Below are positions 1 through 7,100 of a DNA stretch of 64,000 bases, piece after piece. Under the pieces are notes generated by a model. The model was not told where the DNA came from, made no database searches, and saw only the letters and a list, made by a program, of their open reading frames with translations. Every line of letters starts with the position of its first letter. The stretch's first letter is position 1. The position numbers and the translations under genes were made by a program. Origin of the DNA: UBA1672 sp033851915 (lineage in GTDB: Bacteria > Pseudomonadota > Alphaproteobacteria > Micavibrionales > Micavibrionaceae); contig JAWSVM010000003.1 in assembly GCA_033851915.1 (NCBI GenBank), positions 124,001 through 188,000 on the forward strand, given 5' to 3'.

Positions 1-281
1 GATTTAATCACAGCTAACAGATTTTCTTTATACTCGTCACATGCTTCTTTACCAGCCAGCTGATGTTGCATGCAAGCAAGAGCCGCATCAACGGCAAGTT
101 CGGCAACTTTATCCATTTTCTCGCCGATTTTTTCTTCAAAGACAGCTTTCATCTTCTCTTTTATCAACTCTTTCTTTGCCTGCTTGGCCAGACAAACCAT
201 GTCTTCTGCAAAAGTGCAGCAGTCACTTTTCTTTGGTGTCTCTGTTGTGCAGGAATTTTCTTTGGTGTTGCAATCGCTCAT
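1..281 (-). CDS. Cysteine-rich small protein, 3' end outside window
   Basis: The minus-strand frame begins with an ATG at 281 preceded by a good AGGAGA ribosome binding site and stays open to the window edge, so the C-terminus is missing. The visible 93 residues start MSDCNTKENSCTTETPKKSDCC and hold about eight cysteines, clustered at the N-terminus (DC, SC, DCC) with more at VC, AC and AC. The middle is a charged, probably helical stretch rich in Lys and Glu. No family is recognised. It is divergent from an HxlR-type regulator, which in other bacteria often controls redox or electrophile stress genes; metal or thiol chemistry is therefore a reasonable guess but unproven. Confidence 0.6.
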   Translation of the reverse strand, partial: MSDCNTKENSCTTETPKKSDCCTFAEDMVCLAKQAKKELIKEKMKAVFEEKIGEKMDKVAELAVDAALACMQHQLAGKEACDEYKENLLAVIK

Positions 282-344
282 ATTAAGTCTCCTAAAGCGT
301 TATGTTTTTAAGTGTTATGTATCTTATATAAACAGAGTATATTT

Positions 345-380
345 TTGACAAGTAGGTACTATTTTGTTATATAGTCACCT
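345..380 (+). promoter_or_regulatory. Promoter and likely operator of the HxlR-type gene
   Basis: TTGACA at 345-350 and TATATA at 368-373 are separated by 17 bases, a near-consensus sigma70 promoter. An imperfect inverted repeat, AGGTACTAT at 354-362 and ATAGTCACCT at 371-380, overlaps the spacer and the -10 element. Autoregulators of this family commonly bind such dyads, so this is a plausible operator for the adjacent regulator. It may also affect the divergent gene ending at 1. Confidence 0.55.
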
Positions 381-407
381 TAATGATACTAATGAGGGAA
401 TATAACG

Positions 408-770
408 ATGAATCTTGAAAATAATATGCAGGACTGCCCAATAACAACGGCGATTACCATTATTGGGGGGAAGTGGAAAATTCCTATTTTATATAACCTT
501 CGTGAAGAAACATTACGTTTTAGTGAGCTGAAGCGCGCTCTTTCAACGGTAACACAAAAAATGTTGACACAGCAGCTCAGAGAGCTGGAGAGAGACGGCT
601 TGGTTTTACGTAAGGTCTATGCCCAAGTGCCGCCTAAAGTGGAATATAGCATTACACCGATGGCAAAAAAGTTGGAGCCTATTCTTGATGCTTTGTGTTG
701 TTGGGCAAAAGAATATCAGGGAAGCGATTGTTGTAAATCTGCTCCGGATATGAAGGCGTGTGAAGGGTGA
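408..770 (+). CDS. HxlR-family winged-helix transcriptional regulator
   Basis: This 120-residue protein has the HxlR core. The segment GGKWKIPILYNL begins the winged helix, followed by RFSELKRAL, VTQKMLTQQLRELERDGLV and the wing KVEYSITPMAKKLEPIL. A cysteine near the N-terminus (MQDCPIT) sits where redox-sensing members such as YodB and HypR carry their reactive Cys; CCW and SDCCKSA add more cysteines near the C-terminus. The ATG at 408 has a purine-rich GAGGGAATATAA leader. It likely binds DNA as a dimer and represses itself and perhaps the divergent cysteine-rich gene. The inducer is unknown; quinone, aldehyde or thiol stress is an inference. Confidence 0.85.
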   Translation: MNLENNMQDCPITTAITIIGGKWKIPILYNLREETLRFSELKRALSTVTQKMLTQQLRELERDGLVLRKVYAQVPPKVEYSITPMAKKLEPILDALCCWAKEYQGSDCCKSAPDMKACEG

Positions 771-798
771 TGTTATTGTTATTGACATAACGCTTCAC
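760..798. terminator. Possible bidirectional terminator hairpin
   Basis: GTGAAG at 760-765 pairs with CTTCAC at 793-798, and the inner segments ATGT and ACAT can extend the stem with mismatches. It lies between two convergent genes. Neither side is followed by a clear run of T, so termination is uncertain. Confidence 0.3.
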
Positions 799-821
799 GT
801 GAAACAAAAGAGGAACATTCT

Positions 822-2465
822 TTAAATCTTTAATATTTGCTCGTAAATATCGGGAAGGTCGTTTTCCAGCAGGATGACATCGTCATTCTTCTTGTTCGCG
901 AAAATCCATTCTTGCGCTTGAGCGAAGCTATCAACTTCCATCAAGATTTTACCACGGCTATTGGCGCGAAAAGCGTTGATGAATGTGGGAATACGTTTTG
1001 GATTAACGACGATGACAATATCACATGTTCCGGCAGCCAGCGTGCCTAAGGTGGTGTGAACCTCATCATGCGCTGAACCTAGTTCAACAATGCCGGGGGT
1101 AACCAAAATAGCGCGTCCACCTTGGTCTTTCGCCAAAACGCCCAGCACATGCAGGGCAGAGCGAAACCCCGGTGGGTTGGAATTATACGCATCATCAATA
1201 ATAATCATGCCGTCATTTTGCTGTTTAACTTCCAGTCTATGGCGGACTTGCACGGTTGATGCCAGCGCAGTTTTGATGTCTTTCGCCTCCATGCCAAGGG
1301 TCATGGCGCACGCAAAGGCCAGCGCGATATTATGCCCGTGATGAATGCCATAAAGCGGTGCGCGCAGGGTATAGCTTTCCTCCCGCCACTCAAGCTTGAT
1401 GCAAAGCCCTTTTGGTGTTTGCTTAACAGAGATGATTTTCAGATCATTCGGCGCGAGATAGCTGAACTCTTTCTGGGTTGTTGGGTTCTGGGTTTTGCTC
1501 GGCTCTCCGCAGGCGATGAAGTTATCCATGGCGCGATGGCGGATATTGCGGGAATGTTCAAATTTCAGGGTTTTCTCATGCACGATCATCGTACCGTTAC
1601 GCGCCAGAACGGATTCGGCCAGCTCGTATTTCGCATGAACAACAGTGTTCAGAGATTTAAACCGTTCATAATGTGCATGACCGATTGAGGTGATGATCCC
1701 GATGTCAGGCGGAGTAAAAGCACATAACTCTGCGATAGAGCCGGGCCCATACGCACCCATTTCAGTGATGAAATATTTGTGATGGGGCTCAAGTTGCTCG
1801 CGGATGATGCGCGTAACGCCCATGATGGTGTTAACGCTGCCCGGTGTTGTGAGGGTCGGTGCGGAATTCTTCAGGATATGCCCCAAGATATGTTTCACAG
1901 ATGTTTTGCCGTATGATCCGGTAATCGCGATCACGGTTGGATTAACCTCTGCCAGTTTGGCTTGAGCTTCATTATAGAATTTCTTTTGCACCGCCGCTTC
2001 ATAAGGGGCGAGGGAGCTGTTCCCAAGTATCAACATGAAGGGGATCGCTTGCACCACGATAATCCATATGGCAGGAAACGAGATATAAAACGCGCCACTT
2101 GCACAGATTAATGTGAAGAGTAACGCCATAATCAAAATGCGTCTGGCACGCTTGGTAATGGCAAGCGCTTTCTTGGATTGTTTGCGTGGGTCTTTCTCGA
2201 AATAGGCAGCAAGAATAAAGGCTAGAAATATAAATATATTCAATATCGGCGCAGGGATCGCAGTGAATATTGCCACACCGCTCATCACGATAAGAAACTG
2301 GCTGACCCGTGAGTCATAGACCTTGTGGCGAACAACCCATGTCATCAAACGCCCGTTATCATAATCTTCTTGCTGCAAAGCGTGCAAGTAATTCATTAGG
2401 CGTTTCGTTGCAAAAGCAAGAAAGGCAATCAGGGTTATGCTCTGTATCGCGAGGTCTTCAATCAT
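822..2465 (-). CDS. Membrane-anchored MurF-like Mur ligase
   Basis: The 547-residue protein belongs to the Mur ligase superfamily of ATP-dependent amide ligases. The ATP loop is ITGSYGKTS (about residue 180). TPGSVNTIMGV, FITEMGA, IGHAHYERF and the C-terminal IIDDAYNSNPPGF follow in MurF order. The first 150 residues are not the usual UDP-binding domain of MurF: they contain about four hydrophobic segments, including SQFLIVMSGVAIF and AIWIIVVQAIPFMLI, so the catalytic part is probably tethered to the inner membrane. It lies 9 bases downstream of an alpha/beta hydrolase gene on the same strand, and the pair is divergent from an atypical Ddl. It may join a D-Ala-D-Ala-like dipeptide to a wall precursor, but the true substrate is unknown. 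Confidence 0.75.
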   Translation of the reverse strand: MIEDLAIQSITLIAFLAFATKRLMNYLHALQQEDYDNGRLMTWVVRHKVYDSRVSQFLIVMSGVAIFTAIPAPILNIFIFLAFILAAYFEKDPRKQSKKALAITKRARRILIMALLFTLICASGAFYISFPAIWIIVVQAIPFMLILGNSSLAPYEAAVQKKFYNEAQAKLAEVNPTVIAITGSYGKTSVKHILGHILKNSAPTLTTPGSVNTIMGVTRIIREQLEPHHKYFITEMGAYGPGSIAELCAFTPPDIGIITSIGHAHYERFKSLNTVVHAKYELAESVLARNGTMIVHEKTLKFEHSRNIRHRAMDNFIACGEPSKTQNPTTQKEFSYLAPNDLKIISVKQTPKGLCIKLEWREESYTLRAPLYGIHHGHNIALAFACAMTLGMEAKDIKTALASTVQVRHRLEVKQQNDGMIIIDDAYNSNPPGFRSALHVLGVLAKDQGGRAILVTPGIVELGSAHDEVHTTLGTLAAGTCDIVIVVNPKRIPTFINAFRANSRGKILMEVDSFAQAQEWIFANKKNDDVILLENDLPDIYEQILKI

Positions 2466-2474
2466 GCTTATCTT

Positions 2475-3293
2475 TTACCCGTTTTCTTTGATAAAGTCAC
2501 TCAGGAGTTTGATAACTTGATGGCGACCATTCTGCAGGACGCTGTAATGATCTTGATCACTCAGGATATGTAATTGTGAGTTTGAGATTAATTGCTTCAG
2601 ACGCGTGCCGAACTCAGCCGGAGTTTCTGTGTCGTTCTCGCCATAAATTAGCGTGACAGGGCATTGAATCTCCTGTGCTTGCGGGGTTAAATCTTCATTG
2701 ACCACGCGGATAAATACTTTACGCATCGCGCCTGCATCTTTGTAATCCGCACTGCCGAATTTTGCCATGAGCTTATCTTTAAACGTACCTTCGGGGACGC
2801 GTTTTCTTAGCAGCTTAAACAGCTTTATCCTGATATAGAAATACAGTTTTTTAAGAGGCGAGCGTTTGCGTTTTAAACCCGCGCCGGAAATCAAGCTCAT
2901 CGCCTTGATGCATTCGGGGTGGCGCGCCGCAATTTGCAAACCCACACGACAGCCAAAGGAATGCCCCATCCACAAAACAGGCGGAAAATTATTGTCTTTT
3001 AGCCAAGCGGCAATCGCATCGGCGTAATGCTCTGTCCCCCAATCTTCAGGTGGTGGAGGGGATTGCCCAAAGCCGGGGAGGTCAAACGCGATATGCTCGG
3101 CCTGTTGTTCCAAAGGCGTAATCAGGGGCAGCCAATTTTGATGCGTATGCCCCCATCCATGAGCCCAAATTATGATGGGCTTCTTTGCTTCATTATTTTG
3201 TTCACGAATATTTTTAAAAGGAATTTCATCAGGGAAATCCTTGTTTGTTGCGTGATAAGTGAATTTTGTGCCATGAATTTGAAAATCTTGCAC
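2475..3293 (-). CDS. Alpha/beta hydrolase beside the MurF-like gene
   Basis: An alpha/beta hydrolase fold protein. The oxyanion segment is HGWGHTHQNW, the nucleophile elbow GHSFG holds the Ser, YGENDTETP supplies the acid and SDQDHYSV the His, so the triad is intact. I chose the GTG at 3293 (272 residues), which has AAAGGGG just upstream. The frame is also open to an ATG at 3371, which would overlap the divergent ddl start and add 26 unlikely residues. It forms an operon with the MurF-like ligase. An esterase, peptidase or transferase role in wall precursor handling is inferred from context only. Confidence 0.75.
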   Translation of the reverse strand: MQDFQIHGTKFTYHATNKDFPDEIPFKNIREQNNEAKKPIIIWAHGWGHTHQNWLPLITPLEQQAEHIAFDLPGFGQSPPPPEDWGTEHYADAIAAWLKDNNFPPVLWMGHSFGCRVGLQIAARHPECIKAMSLISGAGLKRKRSPLKKLYFYIRIKLFKLLRKRVPEGTFKDKLMAKFGSADYKDAGAMRKVFIRVVNEDLTPQAQEIQCPVTLIYGENDTETPAEFGTRLKQLISNSQLHILSDQDHYSVLQNGRHQVIKLLSDFIKENG

Positions 3294-3369
3294 GTGTGCC
3301 CCTTTAAAGAAACTCTGTTTCGTGATTAAATAGAAGGATTCAGTTACTCCCTTATACGATGATAAACGC

Positions 3370-4620
3370 ATGTCTCAAACGAAAACTTCAAATGATGGTT
3401 CTATAAACAAAAAGAAGGTTGCTGTCTTCTTTGGTGGCCGCTCGCCCGAGCATGATGTAAGCGTGATTTCAGGCCTACAGGTTTTGCAAGCGATAGACGG
3501 CGCTCTCTATGATGCGTTTCCTGTTTATATTTCCCCGAGTGGCGCGTGGTATGTCGGTGATGTTTTGCGCCAACGGGTGAATTTTTTGCTGAGCGAGGAT
3601 AATCTCAAAAAGGTTACGGAAGTGACGTTGGATGTGCACGGTACGCGTGGCGGTGTGTTATTGCCGAAGAAAACACCGTTTTTTGGCGCGGCAAAGCCTG
3701 TGAATTTTGATATTGCATTGCCTGTCTTTCATGGTTTATATGGTGAAGATGGTAATATTCAAGGGTTGTTTGAGCTGGCCAATATTCCTTATGCGGGAAT
3801 GCGGACAAAAGCCTCTGCGATTTTGATGGATAAGATAACAACCAAATATTTCTTGAAAGCACTGGATATTCCAACATTGGATTTCGCCGTGCTAAGACGC
3901 CCTGATCAGGGCTATTTAATTCCCGAAGATCAGTTGAGCGAATTACTTGCCCCCGTTGGCTTCCCTTGTATTTTAAAGCCCGCCCATCTGGGCAGCTCCA
4001 TTGGTGTTGCGAAGGCCAATAACGTGGATGAAGCCAAAGCATTACTGCCTGCGATATTCGAATTTGATGACATCGCAATTGCGGAGCCATTTGTTCAAAA
4101 TCTGGTGGAATATAATGTGTCGGTCTCCAAAGTATCAGGGCGGGTTTTAACCTCGGCGGTTGAACGCCCTAAAACCAGTGATGAGTTGCTGGACTTTAAG
4201 CAAAAATATATGTCCGGCGGCGATGATAAGGGCGGTAATAAATTATCGGGGAACAAGACGTTTTCTCCGGCCAGTGAGGGGATGTTATCCCTAACGCGTG
4301 AGATTAACCCCGATATGCCGGCAGGGATGGAGAATCAAATCCGCGATTGGACGCAACGTTTGTTTGAGGCCATTGATGGCACCGGCGCGCCGCGTATTGA
4401 TTTTATCGGCAACAGTGAAACGAACGAAATTTGGATGAACGAGGTGAACCCTTGCCCCGGATCATTAGGGTATTTCTTATGGGAAGCATCAAAGGGCGAG
4501 CCTGTGTTCTTCACCGATTTGTTAACCTCCATGATTGTTGAAGCGATATCAGAAAATACGGCGCATGCTTTGCCCTATGACCCTGTGCCCGCTGATGCGC
4601 GCCTACTGAAGAGAGGGTAA
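3370..4620 (+). CDS. D-alanine--D-alanine ligase-like ATP-grasp protein, atypical
   Basis: The N-terminus VAVFFGGRSPEHDVSVISG and the ATP-grasp segments (HGLYGEDGNIQGL, KPAHLGSSIGVA, NEVNPCPGSLGY) identify the Ddl family, which makes D-Ala-D-Ala for peptidoglycan. At 416 residues it is clearly longer than usual DdlB (about 300-370). It has an insertion after FKQKYMSGG, where the omega loop lies, and ends the active site with NPCPGSLGYF rather than the common NTLPG. It occupies the ddlB position directly upstream of ftsQ (3-base gap), so it is probably the cell's Ddl. Substrate choice, such as D-Ala-D-Ala versus D-Ala-D-Lac, cannot be read from the sequence. No strong ribosome binding site is seen before the ATG. 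Confidence 0.85.
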   Translation: MSQTKTSNDGSINKKKVAVFFGGRSPEHDVSVISGLQVLQAIDGALYDAFPVYISPSGAWYVGDVLRQRVNFLLSEDNLKKVTEVTLDVHGTRGGVLLPKKTPFFGAAKPVNFDIALPVFHGLYGEDGNIQGLFELANIPYAGMRTKASAILMDKITTKYFLKALDIPTLDFAVLRRPDQGYLIPEDQLSELLAPVGFPCILKPAHLGSSIGVAKANNVDEAKALLPAIFEFDDIAIAEPFVQNLVEYNVSVSKVSGRVLTSAVERPKTSDELLDFKQKYMSGGDDKGGNKLSGNKTFSPASEGMLSLTREINPDMPAGMENQIRDWTQRLFEAIDGTGAPRIDFIGNSETNEIWMNEVNPCPGSLGYFLWEASKGEPVFFTDLLTSMIVEAISENTAHALPYDPVPADARLLKRG

Positions 4621-4623
4621 AGC

Positions 4624-5538
4624 ATGGTTGCGAAGAAGAAAAAGACAAAAGCCTCCACCGTGTCCAAGTCAAAGGGAACGCGCCGCTCAACGCTGAAGAA
4701 AAAGCGGACGGTTAAAAGATCTGGTGGGTTTATTGAAGTGCTGGCTCTATGGGGCAGGCGTGCGGCGGTTATCTGTGTTGCGCTGATGATTATGCTTTGG
4801 GGCGGTGCTTGGTTCTTCTTAAGTGATGCGGATACAGATTCGGCAAATTGGATTAAGGATAGAAGCATCGCGGCAGCGGGGAGCGCAGGATATCGCGTTG
4901 AAAATATCTTGGTGGAGGGGCGTCAATATAGTGACGCCGACGCTTTACTCGCTTTAATTAATATTGAAAAGGGAGATTCGATTTTTCTGTTTGATCCGAC
5001 CGATGCTAAGGCACAAATCGAGAAAATAGGCTGGGTGAAGTCCGCGCGTGTGGAACGTCGATTGCCCGATACGATCTATATAAAGCTGGAGGAGCGTCGC
5101 CCCTTGGCTTTGTGGAAGAATGGTAAGACGTTATCTCTGATTGATTCAAACGGAGCGGTTTTAACGCAAGAAAATCTCGGGCGTTTTAAAAACCTATTGA
5201 TGATCCGCGGGAAGGGCGCACCTAAAAAGGCGGAGTCGTTGCTTGCTTTATTAGATGCTGAACAGGCACTAAAGCAATTGGTCGATCACGCCGTTTTGGT
5301 GGAAACCCGCCGCTGGGATATCTATCTTCAGGATGGAAAGCGTATAAAACTGCCGGAAACGGACGTTGGTTTGGCAATCCGTAATATGATGCTGCGTCAT
5401 GAGCAGGATAATATTCTGGGGAAGGATTCCATTACGGTTATTGACGCGCGCTATCAAGGGCGGTTAATTGTTCGCACGAAACTAGGTAAGGTTCAGGATT
5501 ATAAAGCAGGCCTCGTTGATGCCAGTGCCAGCCTGTAG
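4624..5538 (+). CDS. ftsQ: Cell division protein FtsQ
   Basis: FtsQ is a bitopic divisome protein that links FtsB/FtsL to the septal synthase. The protein has a Lys/Arg-rich cytoplasmic tail (residues 1-40), one membrane helix (AAVICVALMIMLWGGAWFFL), then a POTRA domain beginning YRVENILVEGRQYSDADALLALI and containing GWVKSARVERRLPDTIYIKLEERRPLALW. Length 304 fits alphaproteobacterial FtsQ. It starts 3 bases after ddl and is followed after 9 bases by ftsA, the conserved ddl-ftsQ-ftsA order, so it is very likely co-transcribed. Confidence 0.95.
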   Translation: MVAKKKKTKASTVSKSKGTRRSTLKKKRTVKRSGGFIEVLALWGRRAAVICVALMIMLWGGAWFFLSDADTDSANWIKDRSIAAAGSAGYRVENILVEGRQYSDADALLALINIEKGDSIFLFDPTDAKAQIEKIGWVKSARVERRLPDTIYIKLEERRPLALWKNGKTLSLIDSNGAVLTQENLGRFKNLLMIRGKGAPKKAESLLALLDAEQALKQLVDHAVLVETRRWDIYLQDGKRIKLPETDVGLAIRNMMLRHEQDNILGKDSITVIDARYQGRLIVRTKLGKVQDYKAGLVDASASL

Positions 5539-5547
5539 GATGAAATT

Positions 5548-6822
5548 ATGAGTTATAAAAAAACGATAAGACCGAAGGGATCATTGCTTGCTGCGCTGGA
5601 TATAGGCAGCAGCAAAACCTCGTGTTTTATTGGTCGCATTGTTGATGATGAAGGCACGTTTGAAATCGTTGGTGTTGGCCATCGTCCATCGCAGGGCGTG
5701 AAAAATGCAACGATTATTGATATGGACGCTGCCGAAGCCGTTATTCGTCAAACCGTGCATGCGGCGGAAAATATGGCCGCCGAAGTGATGAAGGGTTATC
5801 CTCTGCGTGAGGTTGTTGTGAATGTTTCGGGCATTCATGCGCGTTCCTTCGGGCATAGTGTGAATGTCGACCTTGGCGGGCATGATGTTACAGATAATGA
5901 TGTGCGCCGTGCTTTGGCAAAGGCGCAAGAGCGCGAATCTGATGATAATCTGGAGCTGATCCACACGATTCCAACATTTTTTCGTATTGACGGGCAGGAC
6001 GGTATTCGCGATCCGCGCGGTATGTTTGCGGAAAGCATGCAAGTTGATATTAATCTGGTGACAGGGGACGCTGTTTCCCTGCGCAATATGGCTAGCTGTA
6101 TAGAGCGCAGCCATCTTGATATCTCGGCTTTGTGTGTGGGCGTATATGCCTCCGGTTTATCATCTCTGGTGGATGATGAAATTGATTTAGGCTGCACGGT
6201 AATTGATATTGGCGGCGGCGTGACATCCTTTGCGGTCTTCCACAGTGGCTACATGATTTATTGTGATTCTATTCCTTTGGGCGGCAAGAGCATTACAAGC
6301 GATATTGCTAAAGGCCTGACCACAACTCTGGATCATGCAGAGCGTCTTAAGATTTTGTACGGCAGCGCAATGGCGTCTCCCACGGACGAGGGCGAGATGA
6401 TCGAAGTGCCGCGTCTTGGCGAAGATGAGCGTGGAGAGCCAAACCATATTCCGCGTTCTTTCCTTATAGGCATTATTCAACCGCGCATTGAAGAAATTCT
6501 TGAAATGGTGCGCGGCAGGTTGGTTGATAACGGTTTGGATAAAGTTGTCGGGCGGCGCGTTGTTTTAACAGGTGGTACCAGCCAAATCACAGGAATGCGC
6601 GACTTGGCGGAACATGTTCTGGATAAGCAAGTGCGCCTTGGCAAGCCCATTCGCTTAACAGGTGTTCCTGATGCTGTCAGCGGCCCTGCATTTTCTACCG
6701 TTGCCGGATTATTAACGTATGCGGCAGAGCATGTTGACGAAATGCCAGCCGAAATTATGGCGCAGGCACGACCGGATTCTATGGTTGATCGTGCGAAGTT
6801 ATGGCTTAAAGAAAACTGGTAG
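5548..6822 (+). CDS. ftsA: Cell division protein FtsA
   Basis: FtsA is the actin-like membrane tether for FtsZ filaments. Nucleotide-binding motifs of the actin fold are clear: AALDIGSSKTSCFIG at the N-terminus, CTVIDIGGGVTSFAVF in the middle and VVLTGGTSQITGM near the C-terminus. The SHS2 (1C) domain lies between. The C-terminal MVDRAKLWLKENW is the expected amphipathic membrane-targeting helix. At 424 residues the length is typical. It follows ftsQ and is separated from ftsZ by 278 bases of regulatory DNA. Confidence 0.96.
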   Translation: MSYKKTIRPKGSLLAALDIGSSKTSCFIGRIVDDEGTFEIVGVGHRPSQGVKNATIIDMDAAEAVIRQTVHAAENMAAEVMKGYPLREVVVNVSGIHARSFGHSVNVDLGGHDVTDNDVRRALAKAQERESDDNLELIHTIPTFFRIDGQDGIRDPRGMFAESMQVDINLVTGDAVSLRNMASCIERSHLDISALCVGVYASGLSSLVDDEIDLGCTVIDIGGGVTSFAVFHSGYMIYCDSIPLGGKSITSDIAKGLTTTLDHAERLKILYGSAMASPTDEGEMIEVPRLGEDERGEPNHIPRSFLIGIIQPRIEEILEMVRGRLVDNGLDKVVGRRVVLTGGTSQITGMRDLAEHVLDKQVRLGKPIRLTGVPDAVSGPAFSTVAGLLTYAAEHVDEMPAEIMAQARPDSMVDRAKLWLKENW

Positions 6823-7100
6823 TTATCCCGGGTGAGTTATCCACAGCAATCCATTACGGTTGTGTGCGTTGCGTTTTATACCGGCATGCTTTGTTGGTCG
6901 TTTCCTAAAAACTGAATCAGTTGTGTGGGTTAGGCTGAGTCGCTGTGTTTGTGATTCAGGTTTGCCGGTTTGGGTGGTTTAAAAAATATGGGGGAAAACA
7001 ATGGGATCAACGTATTTTATCCTATTAATCTGGTTTTTTATTATTTAGAGTCTTAGTTGTCCTTCCACGAACATCCCTTTTTCTAGGAGTTCCCCAAACT
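6823..7100 (+). promoter_or_regulatory. ftsZ upstream region: DnaA box, four GANTC sites, nested inverted repeats
   Basis: This 278-base gap has no gene. It holds a perfect DnaA box TTATCCACA at 6837-6845, with a partial TTATCC match at 6823. Four GANTC sites (the CcrM methylation target) lie at 6914-6918, 6937-6941, 6953-6957 and 7048-7052. Two perfect inverted repeats are nested: ACCGGCA (6880-6886) with TGCCGGT (6963-6969), and CTGAATCA (6912-6919) with TGATTCAG (6952-6959). DnaA- and methylation-linked control of ftsZ is known in Caulobacter; the same logic here is inferred. No convincing -35/-10 pair was fixed by eye. Confidence 0.6.

Noticed and set aside
822..2465. MurT-type (GatD partner) ligase
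   Set aside because: No GatD-like glutamine amidotransferase is adjacent and the C-terminal text IIDDAYNSNP is MurF-like.
5581..6480. Minus-strand ORFs inside ftsA and other core genes
   Set aside because: They mirror coding bias of the plus-strand genes, have no ribosome binding sites and no recognisable protein features.
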